This document shows, in pieces, positions 1 through 10,052 of a DNA stretch of 38,115 bases. This DNA comes from Reyranella sp. (lineage in GTDB: Bacteria > Pseudomonadota > Alphaproteobacteria > Reyranellales > Reyranellaceae). How positions within the stretch are numbered: position 1 is the first letter of the stretch; every line of letters starts with the position of its first letter. The position numbers and the translations under genes were made by a program. The notes beneath the pieces are model-generated. The model made no database searches. It was not told the DNA's origin and saw only the letters and a list, made by a program, of their open reading frames with translations. The stretch spans positions 1 through 38,115 of the forward strand of contig JAIETA010000138.1 in NCBI GenBank assembly GCA_019745575.1, in the 5' to 3' direction.

Positions 1-1490
<1,490 letters not shown>

Positions 1491-2531
1491 ATGAAGACAA
1501 GGCCCGGTCGGTCGACCCTTGAGAAGCTCGGGGGAGCTGCAAAAAATTTCGCGATGCTGGCCGGCGTGCTGCTGCTGTGCGCCGGCCTGATCGAACTCTA
1601 CACAAGGCATGTCATCGATGACGGCGTGCTCTACGAGCTCGAAATGTGGAAGTACGCGCGCGACGTGAAGGTCCGCGACCTCCAGCCGGACCTCGGTCAC
1701 CGCCATCACCCCAATCGCGAAGCCGAGCTCATGGGCACCACCGTGCGGACCAATGCCATGGGCTTCCGCGGTCCTGAGATCGCGACGATGGCCAAAGACG
1801 GCGTCGCCCGCATCGCCTTCGTCGGCGACTCGATCACGCTTGGCTGGGGCGTGGCGGAACAGGAGACCTTCTCCCACCGGGTCGTGGCCGAGCTGGTCCG
1901 TCGCGGCCGGAAAGTCGACGGCTTCAACCTGGGCGTCGGCAATCTCAACACGACCCAGGAGCTGGCGCTGTTCCGCAAGGCCGGCGAGAGCCTGCGGCCC
2001 GACATCATCGTGCTGTCCTATTTCATCAACGACGCGGAGCCGATGCCCAGCTATCCGCGCGAGAGCTGGCTCATGCTGAATTCAGCGGCCTGGGTCGTGT
2101 TGTCGTATCGCATCGACCTGCTGCTGCGACAGTTCGGCGGCCTGCCGGACTGGAAAAAATACTACCGTGACCTCTACGCCCCCGATGCGGCCGGCTGGAA
2201 GAAGTCGGAGCAGGCCATCGCCGGCTTTGCGCAGGTCGCCCGCGACATCGGCGCCCAGCTCATCGTGTTCAACGTCCCGGAGCTGCGCGAACTGAAGCCT
2301 TACCCGTTCGCCGACGTGACCGCCAAGGTCCGCACCGCCGTGGAAGGCCAAGGGGTGCGCTTCGTCGACCTGCTGCCCACGGTCGAGGCGCTCGATCCGT
2401 CGACCCTGTGGGTCACCGTGCCCGACCCGCACCCCAATGGCCGGGCAAACGACGCCTTCGCCCGCCAGATGACGACGGACATCCTGCCGCTGCTCGACCG
2501 GCTGTGCGCGGCCCGGGCGAAAGGCTGCTAG
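1491..2531 (+). CDS. SGNH/GDSL-type hydrolase with N-terminal membrane anchor
   Basis: A 346-residue probable serine esterase or acyl hydrolase of the SGNH superfamily, whose members often remove or transfer acyl groups on sugars. A hydrophobic segment at residues 20-36 is a signal peptide or anchor, so the enzyme is probably extracytoplasmic. The family blocks are present: GDSI with the likely nucleophile Ser114, a Gly/Asn block (VGN, 149-151), the block III Asn (FIND, 179-181), and the block V dyad DPHPN with Asp312 and His314. ATG 1491 was chosen because it directly precedes the hydrophobic segment; the frame stays open further upstream without homology-like content. Its 3' end overlaps the convergent hydrolase gene by 4 nt. 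The substrate is unknown; O-acyl groups of the nearby polysaccharide are a guess. Confidence 0.85.
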   Translation: MKTRPGRSTLEKLGGAAKNFAMLAGVLLLCAGLIELYTRHVIDDGVLYELEMWKYARDVKVRDLQPDLGHRHHPNREAELMGTTVRTNAMGFRGPEIATMAKDGVARIAFVGDSITLGWGVAEQETFSHRVVAELVRRGRKVDGFNLGVGNLNTTQELALFRKAGESLRPDIIVLSYFINDAEPMPSYPRESWLMLNSAAWVVLSYRIDLLLRQFGGLPDWKKYYRDLYAPDAAGWKKSEQAIAGFAQVARDIGAQLIVFNVPELRELKPYPFADVTAKVRTAVEGQGVRFVDLLPTVEALDPSTLWVTVPDPHPNGRANDAFARQMTTDILPLLDRLCAARAKGC

Positions 2532-4027
2532 CTCGCCTTGCAGTCGAACTTGATGTGCCGCGGCGGCGTCTTGAACGCGGGGTGACTCTCGCCCATGGCC
2601 GGTACCGGCTTCGGCCACACGCCGCTGGCCAGACGCTTCTCGATGATGGGAACGAGTTGCAGGAAAACGATCCAGGCCCGCAATCTCACCCCTTGCGGCG
2701 TGTTGTGCACGGCGTCGCTGAACAGCTCGGGGTCGTGCGGCATCAGGCCCGCCACGTCGATGAAGGGCAGGCCGTGCGTGGCGGCATACTTCTTGAAGAC
2801 GCGGTTCTCGAAATCCGTCAGCCGTTGGAGGTCGCGGTAGCGATACGGGAAATAGGTGACGTTCAGGCCCTCGATGATGGGCTTGTGACGGCCGGCGTTC
2901 AGCACCAGCCCGTCCTTGGCCATCCAGTGGAACGACGCTACCGCCAGTTCGCCATCGACCTTGGCGAGATCGGCGCGGATGGCATCGAGGTCGGCCATGA
3001 TGGTGTTGAGGTTGACCGGCAGGTCGGAGCGCTTGAGGTCGGGGTCGAACTCGTCCAGCCCCGCCGGCCAGCTGATCTCGTAGGGCGGCTTGGGCCACTC
3101 CGGGATGTCCACGAAGCCCTCGGCCCGCCGCGCCAGCGCGGAGTGATCGGCGAGATCGCGCAGCCAGCGCGAGACCGCGCCGCCCGGCCGCGGCACGGCC
3201 TTCGGCACGTCCTTGACGACCGTCGACAGCTGCAGCTGATTGCCGCCTTCGTAGTACACGACCAGGTCGGGCCGCAACGCGGCCACCTCGTGGCGGACGA
3301 TCGCGGCGATGTCCGTCGAGCCCACGCTCTCGCGCGCGGCGTTGAGCACCTCGAAGCGGAGGTCGAGCCCGCGTGCCGCCGCCCAGCGGTTGAGCCAGTT
3401 GCCGATGAATTCCGGTCCTGAAGAAGGATAGCTGTGGATTTCCGCGGTCGTCGAAGCGCCGACGAAGACGATGCGGACCGTCCTGGGCGAACGCGCGAAC
3501 GGCACCGGCGGCCCGCGCCATCCGAAGTCGTTCGTCACCAGGCCGATGGGAGTCGTGGCATTCGGCAGGAAGCGGAACGTGGGACGCTCGGCACCGGTCG
3601 GCGGATCGTAGACGAAGAGCTGTCCGGGCGCGCTCTTGGCAAGCACGTGCTGGCACGGATCGCCGATGAACGCCGCATTCCACGCCTTGAACATGTCCCA
3701 GCGCATGAAAAGGCCGCCGTTCGCACCTGGCGGCGCCCGATCCCTCTGCATCCGGCGATCGAGCGCGACCCACTCCTCGGGGGGCTTGGTCCGGTTGGGC
3801 AGCGGCGGCGGGTCGGTGGCGAACAGGTCGCGTGACACGCCGTCGACCCGCGGCAGGCCGTCGAGGTAGCGGGCGGTCGTATCGGTGCCAAGCGTTCCGC
3901 CGACCGGTGGCAGGTTCCAGGAAAACAGCGGCAGACCATCGACCGCCCGCATGGCGACTTCGGCGGCAGCAAGACAGAACACGCCCGACACCAGGGCCAG
4001 CAGCGCGTTGCCCAAGAACTTCTTCAT
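2528..4027 (-). CDS. Second SGNH-hydrolase-like protein, membrane-anchored or secreted
   Basis: A 499-residue protein beginning MKKFLGNALLALVSG, a clear signal peptide or anchor, so it is probably periplasmic. It keeps an SGNH layout: FVGAST with candidate nucleophile Ser192 (GAS instead of GDS), LNAARE at 228-233 as block II, EGGNQ with Asn263 as block III, and DAVHNTP with Asp438 and His441 as block V. It is longer than the usual 200-350 residues because of about 180 extra residues before the first block. In-frame starts at 4036 (ATG) and 4072 (TTG) are also possible; none has a clear Shine-Dalgarno. It converges on the hydrolase at 1491-2531 with a 4-nt antisense overlap. The GDS-to-GAS change leaves catalytic competence uncertain. 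Confidence 0.78.
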   Translation of the reverse strand: MKKFLGNALLALVSGVFCLAAAEVAMRAVDGLPLFSWNLPPVGGTLGTDTTARYLDGLPRVDGVSRDLFATDPPPLPNRTKPPEEWVALDRRMQRDRAPPGANGGLFMRWDMFKAWNAAFIGDPCQHVLAKSAPGQLFVYDPPTGAERPTFRFLPNATTPIGLVTNDFGWRGPPVPFARSPRTVRIVFVGASTTAEIHSYPSSGPEFIGNWLNRWAAARGLDLRFEVLNAARESVGSTDIAAIVRHEVAALRPDLVVYYEGGNQLQLSTVVKDVPKAVPRPGGAVSRWLRDLADHSALARRAEGFVDIPEWPKPPYEISWPAGLDEFDPDLKRSDLPVNLNTIMADLDAIRADLAKVDGELAVASFHWMAKDGLVLNAGRHKPIIEGLNVTYFPYRYRDLQRLTDFENRVFKKYAATHGLPFIDVAGLMPHDPELFSDAVHNTPQGVRLRAWIVFLQLVPIIEKRLASGVWPKPVPAMGESHPAFKTPPRHIKFDCKAS

Positions 4028-4121
4028 CACCCACATCCGGAAAGCCACGCTTGGACGCTTCTTGTATTGCAACCGGCGTTTGCCGCGACCAGTGGGAAAA
4101 AGTGTCGCGCGTTAGCGTCGC

Positions 4122-4829
4122 TTAGCCGCGAAAGCCGGTGCCCACGACGTACATTTCCGCCGAATCGGCGCGGCTTGCCTCCGGCTTGACGTGCCGGACC
4201 TTGGCGAAATCCTTCTTCAGCCGGTCGAGCAGGGTGCGTTCGGTGCCGCCGCGCAGCACCTTGGCGACGAAGGCGCCGCCGGGCCTCAGCACCTGGCGGG
4301 CGAAATCGTGCGCCGCCTCGGCCAGCCCCATGATGCGCAGGTGATCGGTCTGCGGATCGCCGGTCGCCGCCGCCGCCATGTCGCTCAGCACGACATCGGC
4401 GGGCCCTTCCAGCAACCGCGTCAGAAGCGACGGCGCGTCCTCGTCATAAAAGTCCTTCTCGAGCACTTCGGCGCCCGGGATCGGCTCGACCGGCGCGATG
4501 TCGATGCCGATGACGATACCGCCGCCCTTGCCCTGCTTGACCCTTTCGACCGCGACCTGCGTCCAGCCGCCGGGCGCCGCGCCGAGATCCACCACCCGCC
4601 CGCCGGGCCGCAGGAAACGGAACTGGTCGTCGAGCTGCAGAAGCTTGAAGGCGGCGCGCGAGCGATAGCCGCGCTTCTTGGCCTCCGCGACATAGGGGTC
4701 GTTGAGCTGGCGCTGCAGCCAGCGCTGCGACGACACGGTGCGCCCGCGTGCCGTCTTCACCCGAACGGTGGCGCGCCGGCCCGTCGGCAGGCTGCCGGGC
4801 GGCCGGCTGCCCTTGGAGCTGCGGGCCAC
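4122..4829 (-). CDS. rlmE: 23S rRNA (uridine-2'-O)-methyltransferase RlmE/FtsJ
   Basis: Methylates the 2'-O of U2552 in the 23S rRNA A-loop (E. coli numbering), a late step in 50S assembly. It is 235 residues against about 209 in E. coli; the extra length is a basic N-terminal tail of about 30 residues. The SAM-binding motif is [10 protein letters not shown] (80-89). The catalytic tetrad K-D-K-E of the family is seen at Lys62 (RAAFKLL), Asp150 (LSDMA), Lys190 (FVAKVLRGG) and Glu225 (SAEMY). The gene starts 4 nt after the end of ppx/gppA on the same strand, so the two are very likely co-transcribed. Identification is firm. Confidence 0.95.
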   Translation of the reverse strand: MARSSKGSRPPGSLPTGRRATVRVKTARGRTVSSQRWLQRQLNDPYVAEAKKRGYRSRAAFKLLQLDDQFRFLRPGGRVVDLGAAPGGWTQVAVERVKQGKGGGIVIGIDIAPVEPIPGAEVLEKDFYDEDAPSLLTRLLEGPADVVLSDMAAAATGDPQTDHLRIMGLAEAAHDFARQVLRPGGAFVAKVLRGGTERTLLDRLKKDFAKVRHVKPEASRADSAEMYVVGTGFRG

Positions 4830-4833
4830 GGTC

Positions 4834-5901
4834 TCAGGCGCCTTGCCGGCAGAGAGGATCGGCGTCGCGATCGGCCTGGCGCATCAGTTCCATCAGCACG
4901 CCCTCGCGCAAACCGCGATCGGCAACGCGGACGACGGGCGCGGCCCACTGCCGGCAAACCGCCTCGAGGATCGCGCCGCCGGCCAGGGCGAGGTCGGCAC
5001 GGTCGTCGCCGATGCACGGCAGGCCCGTCAGTTCGGCGACTGACAGCGCCGAGATCTGCTCGCAGATGCGCAGGATCGAGTCGCGGCCGATGCGCGAGCC
5101 GTCGACCAGCGCGCGGTTGTAGCGCTTGAGACCGAGATGATGGGCGCTGACCGTGGTCACCGTCCCCGACGCGCCGACCATCTGCACGTCGCCGCGGGCA
5201 ATCGCGGCGCCAATGCCATGCCTGACGCAAAAGGGGCGCAGGTCGGCCCGGATGCGTTCGACCATGTCGTCGTAGCAGGCGCGGCCGACCGGCCGCTCGC
5301 GCGGCAGGGTGCCCACGCAGGACTCGGTGAGCGTCACCACTCCCCAGGGCACGGATGTCATATCGATCAGCTCCGTCGCCACGCCGCCCGGGCGACCTTC
5401 GGAACTTCGCACGCGAATCCAGCTCACCTCGGTCGAGCCGCCGCCGATATCGATCATCAGGCCAAAGGGAATTTCCGGATCGAGCAGGTCCTCGCAACTC
5501 GCCAGCGCAAGTCGCGCTTCCTCCGATGGCGGAATGACGTCGAAGTGGAGCCCGGTGCGCTGCTCCACCATCGACAGGAAGTCCTCGCCATTGCAGGCGC
5601 GCCGGCAGGCCTCGGTGGCGATGTGACGCGCGCGCGTCACGCGGTTGCGCGCGATCTTCGCCGCACAGACGTCGAGCGCGCCCAGGGTGCGCTCGATCGC
5701 GTCGCCGCACAGCACCCCGCTCAGCGCCACGCCTTCGCCCAGCCGGACCGGCCGGGAATAGGCGTCGATGACGTCGAAACCGTCAATCGATGCCCGCGCC
5801 ACCAGAAGCCGGCAATTGTTGGTGCCGAGATCGATGGCGGCGAAAGTGTGCGCGAAACGGCCGCTGTGCCAGCCTCCCGATGCCTTGGATTCCCCGGCCA
5901 T
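4834..5901 (-). CDS. Ppx/GppA family phosphatase (exopolyphosphatase or pppGpp phosphatase)
   Basis: A 355-residue protein of the ASKHA fold that hydrolyses the terminal phosphate of polyphosphate and/or pppGpp. Visible motifs are [15 protein letters not shown] (21-35, phosphate loop 1), IATEACRRA (94-102), PSEEARLA with the likely catalytic Glu128 (125-132), [11 protein letters not shown] (149-159, phosphate loop 2) and GASGTVTT (243-250). It lacks the C-terminal HD-like extension of long Ppx enzymes, as is common for the short form in alphaproteobacteria. ATG 5901 has an upstream GGAAAG about 9 nt away; an in-frame ATG at 5967 would add 22 low-information residues. It is followed after 4 nt by rlmE. 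Sequence alone does not separate Ppx from GppA activity. Confidence 0.92.
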   Translation of the reverse strand: MAGESKASGGWHSGRFAHTFAAIDLGTNNCRLLVARASIDGFDVIDAYSRPVRLGEGVALSGVLCGDAIERTLGALDVCAAKIARNRVTRARHIATEACRRACNGEDFLSMVEQRTGLHFDVIPPSEEARLALASCEDLLDPEIPFGLMIDIGGGSTEVSWIRVRSSEGRPGGVATELIDMTSVPWGVVTLTESCVGTLPRERPVGRACYDDMVERIRADLRPFCVRHGIGAAIARGDVQMVGASGTVTTVSAHHLGLKRYNRALVDGSRIGRDSILRICEQISALSVAELTGLPCIGDDRADLALAGGAILEAVCRQWAAPVVRVADRGLREGVLMELMRQADRDADPLCRQGA

Positions 5902-5960
5902 GCCAAAACTCTTTCCTTGGCCGGATGCTACCCGAGGACCGGGCCGGGCGCGAGGCCCGC

Positions 5961-5989
5961 TTGCCAAGCAGCCCCGCCGTCGCTAAATC
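5961..5989 (+). promoter_or_regulatory. Candidate tRNA-Gln promoter, Caulobacter-type consensus
   Basis: TTGCCAA (5961-5967), then 14 bp, then GCTAAATC (5982-5989). The second element matches the Caulobacter housekeeping -10 consensus GCTANAWC exactly, and the spacing falls in the accepted 10-14 bp. A start near 5995 would give a ~25-nt 5' leader to the tRNA, as expected for a tRNA precursor. Confidence 0.6.
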
Positions 5990-6019
5990 CAGCCGCCGGC
6001 CCGCCCTTGTGAGGGCAAT

Positions 6020-6093
6020 TGGGGGATAGTTTAACGGTAGAACAATCGGCTCTGACCCGATTAGTCTAGGTTCGAATCCTGGTCCCCCAGCCA
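6020..6093 (+). tRNA. tRNA-Gln (anticodon CUG), CCA encoded
   Basis: The cloverleaf folds by hand. The acceptor stem is TGGGGGA (6020-6026) with TCCCCCA (6083-6089), and the discriminator is G6090. CCA is encoded at 6091-6093. The D-stem is GTT/AAC (29-31/41-43 of 60xx) and the anticodon stem ATCGG/CCGAT (6045-6049/6057-6061). The loop CTCTGAC carries anticodon CTG. The variable loop has 4 nt, and the T-arm is CTAGG-TTCGAAT-CCTGG. The weak U1-A72 pair and G73 are identity features of tRNA-Gln. It decodes CAG. Confidence 0.96.
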
Positions 6094-6217
6094 GCCCACC
6101 TCCCCTCCCTGCGCCGGTTCCCTTCCACCATGCTGCACGGCGGCCCCGCTCAGGGCATGACCAGCCGGCCAGAAAGCTGATGCGGGAAATCGGCCGACCT
6201 GCGAGAAAAGGCCTCGA

Positions 6218-7498
6218 ATGAACCGGACTGTCTCCGTCATCGGACTAGGGTATGTCGGCCTGCCGGCGGCCATTGGCTTTGCCCGGGCCGGCATGGCGGT
6301 GGTGGGCTTCGACATCGATGCCCGCCGCATCGCCGAGCTGGCGGGCGGCCTCGACCGCACCGGCGAGGTCGATGCCGACGCGCTGCGGGGCTCCGGCGTC
6401 CGCTTTTCGTCGACGGCCGAGGACCTGCGCGCCTGCGACTTCCACGTCGTCACCGTGCCGACACCGATCGACGCCAGCAAGCAGCCCGATCTCGAACCGC
6501 TCCGGCGCGCCTCGGCCACGATCGGCGGGGTGCTGAAGCGCGGCGACATCGTGGTTTACGAATCGACCGTTTACCCCGGTGTCACCGAAGACGTCTGTAT
6601 CCCGGTGCTCGAAAGCGCCTCAGGGCTCAAGTGGAAAGCCGACTTCAACGTCGGCTACTCACCCGAGCGTATCAACCCCGGCGACCGCGAACGGCGATTC
6701 GAGAACATCCTCAAGGTCGTCTCGGCCGACACGCCGCAAACCCTCGACATCGTCGACGCGACCTACCGCCGGGCTGTCACCGCGGGAACGCATCGCGCTC
6801 CCACAATCAAGGTCGCGGAATTCGCCAAGGTGCTGGAGAACACCCAGCGCGACGTTAACATCGCCCTGATCAACGAGATCGCCTTGATCTGCGACCGGCT
6901 CGACGTCGACACCCAGGACGTTCTTCGAGCCGCCGGCACCAAGTGGAATTTCCTGCCCTTTCGGCCGGGTCTCGTCGGCGGCCACTGCATCGGCGTCGAT
7001 CCGTTCTATATCGCGCACAAGGCCGAGGCCGTCGGCTACCATCCTCACGTCATACAGTCGGGCCGGCGGGTCAACGACAGCATGGGCTTCTACGTCGCCA
7101 ACCGCGTGGCGCGCAGCATCATGCGCCACCACGGCAACGGCCGGCCGTTGGTCACCGTGCTGGGCGTCACCTTCAAGGAGAACGTCCCCGACATCCGCAA
7201 CACGCGCGTGATCGACATCGTGCACGAGCTGAGCGAATTCGGGATATCGGTCCAGTTGCACGACCCGATGGCCGATGGCGAACTCCTGAAGGAGGAGTAC
7301 GGTCTGTCGCTGACGCCCGTGGACGGCCTGAAGCCCGCCGACGCCGTCGTGTTGGCGGTCGCCCACAGCAGCTACCGCGATCGCGGCTGGGGTCTCGTGC
7401 GGCCTTTGCTGAAGCAGGGCGGCGGCTTTGTCGCCGACATTCCCGCCTTGCTCGACCGGACGGCGACACCGCCCGACGTCACCCTCTGGCGGCTTTGA
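6218..7498 (+). CDS. tviB: UDP-N-acetylhexosamine 6-dehydrogenase, TviB/WbpO type
   Basis: Oxidises C6 of a UDP-HexNAc twice with NAD to give the UDP-HexNAc uronic acid, a cytosolic precursor step for acidic polysaccharides. At 426 residues it has the usual family length. The NAD-binding Rossmann motif is VIGLGYVGLP (7-16). The middle and C-terminal domains carry YESTVYPGVTE (114-124), GYSPERINPGD (146-156) and GLVGGHCIGVDPFY (251-264) with the catalytic thiol Cys257. These are close to the Vi-antigen enzyme TviB and differ from plain UDP-Glc dehydrogenase. An AAGG element lies just upstream of ATG 6218. It faces the end of the export operon and is probably transcribed separately. Whether the product is the GlcNAc or GalNAc uronic acid cannot be decided here. 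Confidence 0.93.
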   Translation: MNRTVSVIGLGYVGLPAAIGFARAGMAVVGFDIDARRIAELAGGLDRTGEVDADALRGSGVRFSSTAEDLRACDFHVVTVPTPIDASKQPDLEPLRRASATIGGVLKRGDIVVYESTVYPGVTEDVCIPVLESASGLKWKADFNVGYSPERINPGDRERRFENILKVVSADTPQTLDIVDATYRRAVTAGTHRAPTIKVAEFAKVLENTQRDVNIALINEIALICDRLDVDTQDVLRAAGTKWNFLPFRPGLVGGHCIGVDPFYIAHKAEAVGYHPHVIQSGRRVNDSMGFYVANRVARSIMRHHGNGRPLVTVLGVTFKENVPDIRNTRVIDIVHELSEFGISVQLHDPMADGELLKEEYGLSLTPVDGLKPADAVVLAVAHSSYRDRGWGLVRPLLKQGGGFVADIPALLDRTATPPDVTLWRL

Positions 7499-7500
7499 CG

Positions 7501-7518
7501 CGGCGGCCGGCGCCGCCG
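7501..7518. terminator. GC-rich hairpin between convergent genes
   Basis: A 7-bp perfect stem CGGCGGC/GCCGCCG with a CGGC loop fills most of the 22-bp gap between the stop codons of tviB and the co-polymerase kinase gene. Being symmetrical it could serve both strands. No T-tract follows on either side, so intrinsic termination is uncertain. Confidence 0.35.
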
Positions 7519-7520
7519 GC

Positions 7521-9899
7521 CTACTTCTTGGACGCGAGCTTCAGGGCCGGACGTGACGCATTGGAAGCCGGCTGATCGCCGCCGCTGCCGTAGTAGCCAC
7601 GGTAGCGCGAGTAGTAGTCGCCGTGGTCGCCGTAGCCGTAGCGGGCATGCTTGGACAGGTTGACCCGGTTGATCACCACGCCGACATGGCTGGTCACGTT
7701 CAGCAGGGCGGCCAGCGCCGTCTTCACGACCTCGCGCGGCGTCTTCGCCCACTGGACGATGAAAACCGTGTAATCGGCCAGACGAGCGATGATGCGGGCA
7801 TCGGACACCGCCATGACCGGAGGACCATCGAGCATCACCAGGTCGTAGCGTTCGGCGAACGTCGCCAACGCCGCCTTCATGGCATGCGACTCGAGGATTT
7901 CCGGCGCATTCGGCGTATTGGGTCGCGCGCAGATGTAGTCGACGCCCGAGATGTCGTGCCGCCGGATGCACTCCTCGAGAGTCTTCAGTCCCATGAGGTA
8001 TTCGTCGATCGTGCCGCCGCGGTCGTTCAGGCCGAGCGCGACCGACATACGCGCCTGACGCAAGTCTAGGTCGACGATCAGAACGCGGCGCGACGTGTTC
8101 ATTTTGGTCAGCAGGCCGCCCAGCGACGCCACGAATGTCGTCTTGCCTTCGCTGGGCGTCGACGAGGTGATGGCGATGACTCGCGGCGGCCGATCGAGGC
8201 TGCCCAGACTGATCGCCGTGAAGACCGCGCGCATCGCTTCCGCGGCAGGCGAGGTCGTGTTGGCGAGGACGTGCGCCACCACGTTCGAGCGAACGCTGGC
8301 AGCCCCCTTGACCTCCGGCACCATGCCGAGGACGGCGACGCCCGTCGCCTCCTCGATCTGGCTGGCCGAGCGGAAGACCCGATCGAGCTTCTCGGCGGCG
8401 ACCGCGCCGGCGACGCCCAACAGGCAGCCGACCAGGAAGGCCGCCATCAGGCTTGACCGATAGTTCGGCGACGAGGGCGTCCCCGACGGCGAGGCGTAGC
8501 TCAGGATACGCGCGTCGGCACGCTGGATGTCCTGCTGCTCGCGCAGTTCCTTGAAACGGTTGAGAAAGCTCTCGTAGAGCGCCCGGTTGGACTGGGCCTC
8601 GCGCTCGAGTTGCTTTTGTTCCGCCTCGTACTGGCTGGCGGTGCCAGACACGACCGACGCCTTGTCAACCAGTTCCTTGAGCTCTTCTTCCTCAGAGACT
8701 GCCGCGTCGAGTTCGGCACGAACGGCCAGGGTGATACGCTGCGTCTCGACGATGAACCGCGCGCGCACCGCGGCAAGTTCGCTCCGCACCTGGATCAGCT
8801 TGGGATGGTTGTCGCCCAGCAGGGATGCGAGTTCGGCGGACTTGCGGCTGAGGTCCACGTCCTGGATGCGTAGCGCGCTCAGGCCGGCATTGGCCGCGAC
8901 CTCGGGAATGTTGGCCAGCTCGCTGGGATTGAGGCTCGCCTTGCTGAGCGCCACCAGTCGGCCTTCGCGCTCGATGCGCCTGCCGCGGGCGGCGGTATAG
9001 CGACCATTGAGGTCGCTCAGGGTCTGCGTGGAAACCGCGCCCTCCGGGCTGCCGGCGAGGCCCTTGTCGCGCCGATAGGCGGCAACGGCCTCCTCCGCGA
9101 CCTGGAGATTGCGCCTGAGTTCGGCGAGACGCTGTTCCAGCCACTCGGTTGCGCGCCGGTTGGCCTCGTTCTTTGTGTCGACCTGGTCAGCCAGATAAGC
9201 CTCGGCCACGGCATTGGCGATCCGCGCCGACATCGTGCCGTCCGGGCTTTCCGACGTCACGATGATGACGAAGGTGCGGCCGAGCAATGTGGCGCTGAGA
9301 CCCGACGCGACGGCACCAATGGCGGCCTGGCGCTGCGGATCGGCCTGCTCGACGGTGCGGCCGGTGCGTACCGGCGCCGACTGCTGGGGCGGAGGCGGCG
9401 GTGCGAGCAACGAGGCGATGCCTGAACTCCACAGCTCGCGGATGGGCGCCAACGCATTGTCGATGAAGCCCGGCGGCTTGGTGCCGTTGAAGTCGGGGTT
9501 TGTCGCGAGGCCCAGCTTGTCGACGACGCGGCCGACCAGGAATTCAGACTTGATGACCTCGAGTTCGCTCTGGATGGCGCCCATGTTGAGCGTGTCGACA
9601 CCGGACAGCGCCGCTTCGGTGCTCAGGACCTTGAACGTCCTGGTATCCAGCATGATGCGCGACGACGCCTTGTAGAGCGGCGTTGCCTGGGCGACCATCA
9701 GCGCCATTACGGCAGCAGCGATCACGCCGCAACCGATGATCAGCGCCTTGCGGCGGTTGACCAGACGCAGCCACTCCCACAGCTCGTTCGGCGCCTCCAT
9801 CGGACGCACAGGTGCCGTCGTCGCCCGATCGGCGATGGGAGAACTACGGCCGCCCGACGGTTCCTCAACCATCTGCTCTGCTTTCTGAAACGATGCCAT
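7521..9899 (-). CDS. Polysaccharide co-polymerase with BY-kinase domain (Wzc/GumC-ExoP type)
   Basis: A 792-residue inner-membrane protein that sets chain length and couples polymer assembly to export, cycling by autophosphorylation on tyrosine. In order: cytosolic N-terminus; transmembrane helix at about 53-71; Wzz domain; periplasmic coiled-coil region (about 245-470) with the family motif LGDNHPKL (361-368); second transmembrane helix at about 483-502; and a P-loop tyrosine kinase. The kinase has Walker A SSTPSEGKTT (Lys586), Walker A' LIVDLDLRQ (607-615) and Walker B VMLDGPP (688-694). The tail holds seven tyrosines between 754 and 770, the usual autophosphorylation cluster. It is last in the export operon, 153 nt after the OPX gene. 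No cognate low-molecular-weight phosphatase lies in the window. Confidence 0.94.
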   Translation of the reverse strand: MASFQKAEQMVEEPSGGRSSPIADRATTAPVRPMEAPNELWEWLRLVNRRKALIIGCGVIAAAVMALMVAQATPLYKASSRIMLDTRTFKVLSTEAALSGVDTLNMGAIQSELEVIKSEFLVGRVVDKLGLATNPDFNGTKPPGFIDNALAPIRELWSSGIASLLAPPPPPQQSAPVRTGRTVEQADPQRQAAIGAVASGLSATLLGRTFVIIVTSESPDGTMSARIANAVAEAYLADQVDTKNEANRRATEWLEQRLAELRRNLQVAEEAVAAYRRDKGLAGSPEGAVSTQTLSDLNGRYTAARGRRIEREGRLVALSKASLNPSELANIPEVAANAGLSALRIQDVDLSRKSAELASLLGDNHPKLIQVRSELAAVRARFIVETQRITLAVRAELDAAVSEEEELKELVDKASVVSGTASQYEAEQKQLEREAQSNRALYESFLNRFKELREQQDIQRADARILSYASPSGTPSSPNYRSSLMAAFLVGCLLGVAGAVAAEKLDRVFRSASQIEEATGVAVLGMVPEVKGAASVRSNVVAHVLANTTSPAAEAMRAVFTAISLGSLDRPPRVIAITSSTPSEGKTTFVASLGGLLTKMNTSRRVLIVDLDLRQARMSVALGLNDRGGTIDEYLMGLKTLEECIRRHDISGVDYICARPNTPNAPEILESHAMKAALATFAERYDLVMLDGPPVMAVSDARIIARLADYTVFIVQWAKTPREVVKTALAALLNVTSHVGVVINRVNLSKHARYGYGDHGDYYSRYRGYYGSGGDQPASNASRPALKLASKK

Positions 9900-10019
9900 C
9901 CCAACTCACTTCGCGGCTGATCCGCTCGCGTCAACACCCCGATGGTCCTCCTGCCCGGCATCTCCCACAACGCCGAACCGAAAGTCTCTTTACTCAACTC
10001 TACCCGACGCCCGCACCGT

Positions 10020-10045
10020 CGCCGCTGCCCCCCAAGGCAGCGGCG
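10020..10045 (-). other. Stable hairpin between OPX and co-polymerase genes
   Basis: A perfect 10-bp inverted repeat, CGCCGCTGCC/GGCAGCGGCG with a 6-nt loop, lies 7 nt after the OPX stop codon inside the 153-nt gap before the kinase gene. In the transcript it would form a strong stem. It has no U-tract, so it may protect the 3' end or attenuate rather than terminate. Confidence 0.5.
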
Positions 10046-10052
10046 GCTGCCG

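Noticed and set aside
2082..4034. A 650-codon open frame on the minus strand overlapping the two SGNH genes
   Set aside because: It is Arg/Gly/Ala-rich with no domain, covers two recognisable genes in other frames, and is explained by the scarcity of stop codons in GC-rich DNA.
6020..6093. tRNA-Gln as an attachment site for an island carrying the polysaccharide genes
   Set aside because: No integrase gene and no second copy of the tRNA 3' end was noticed in the window, and the gene style is uniform with the flanks. A full direct-repeat search beyond the window would be needed to reopen it.
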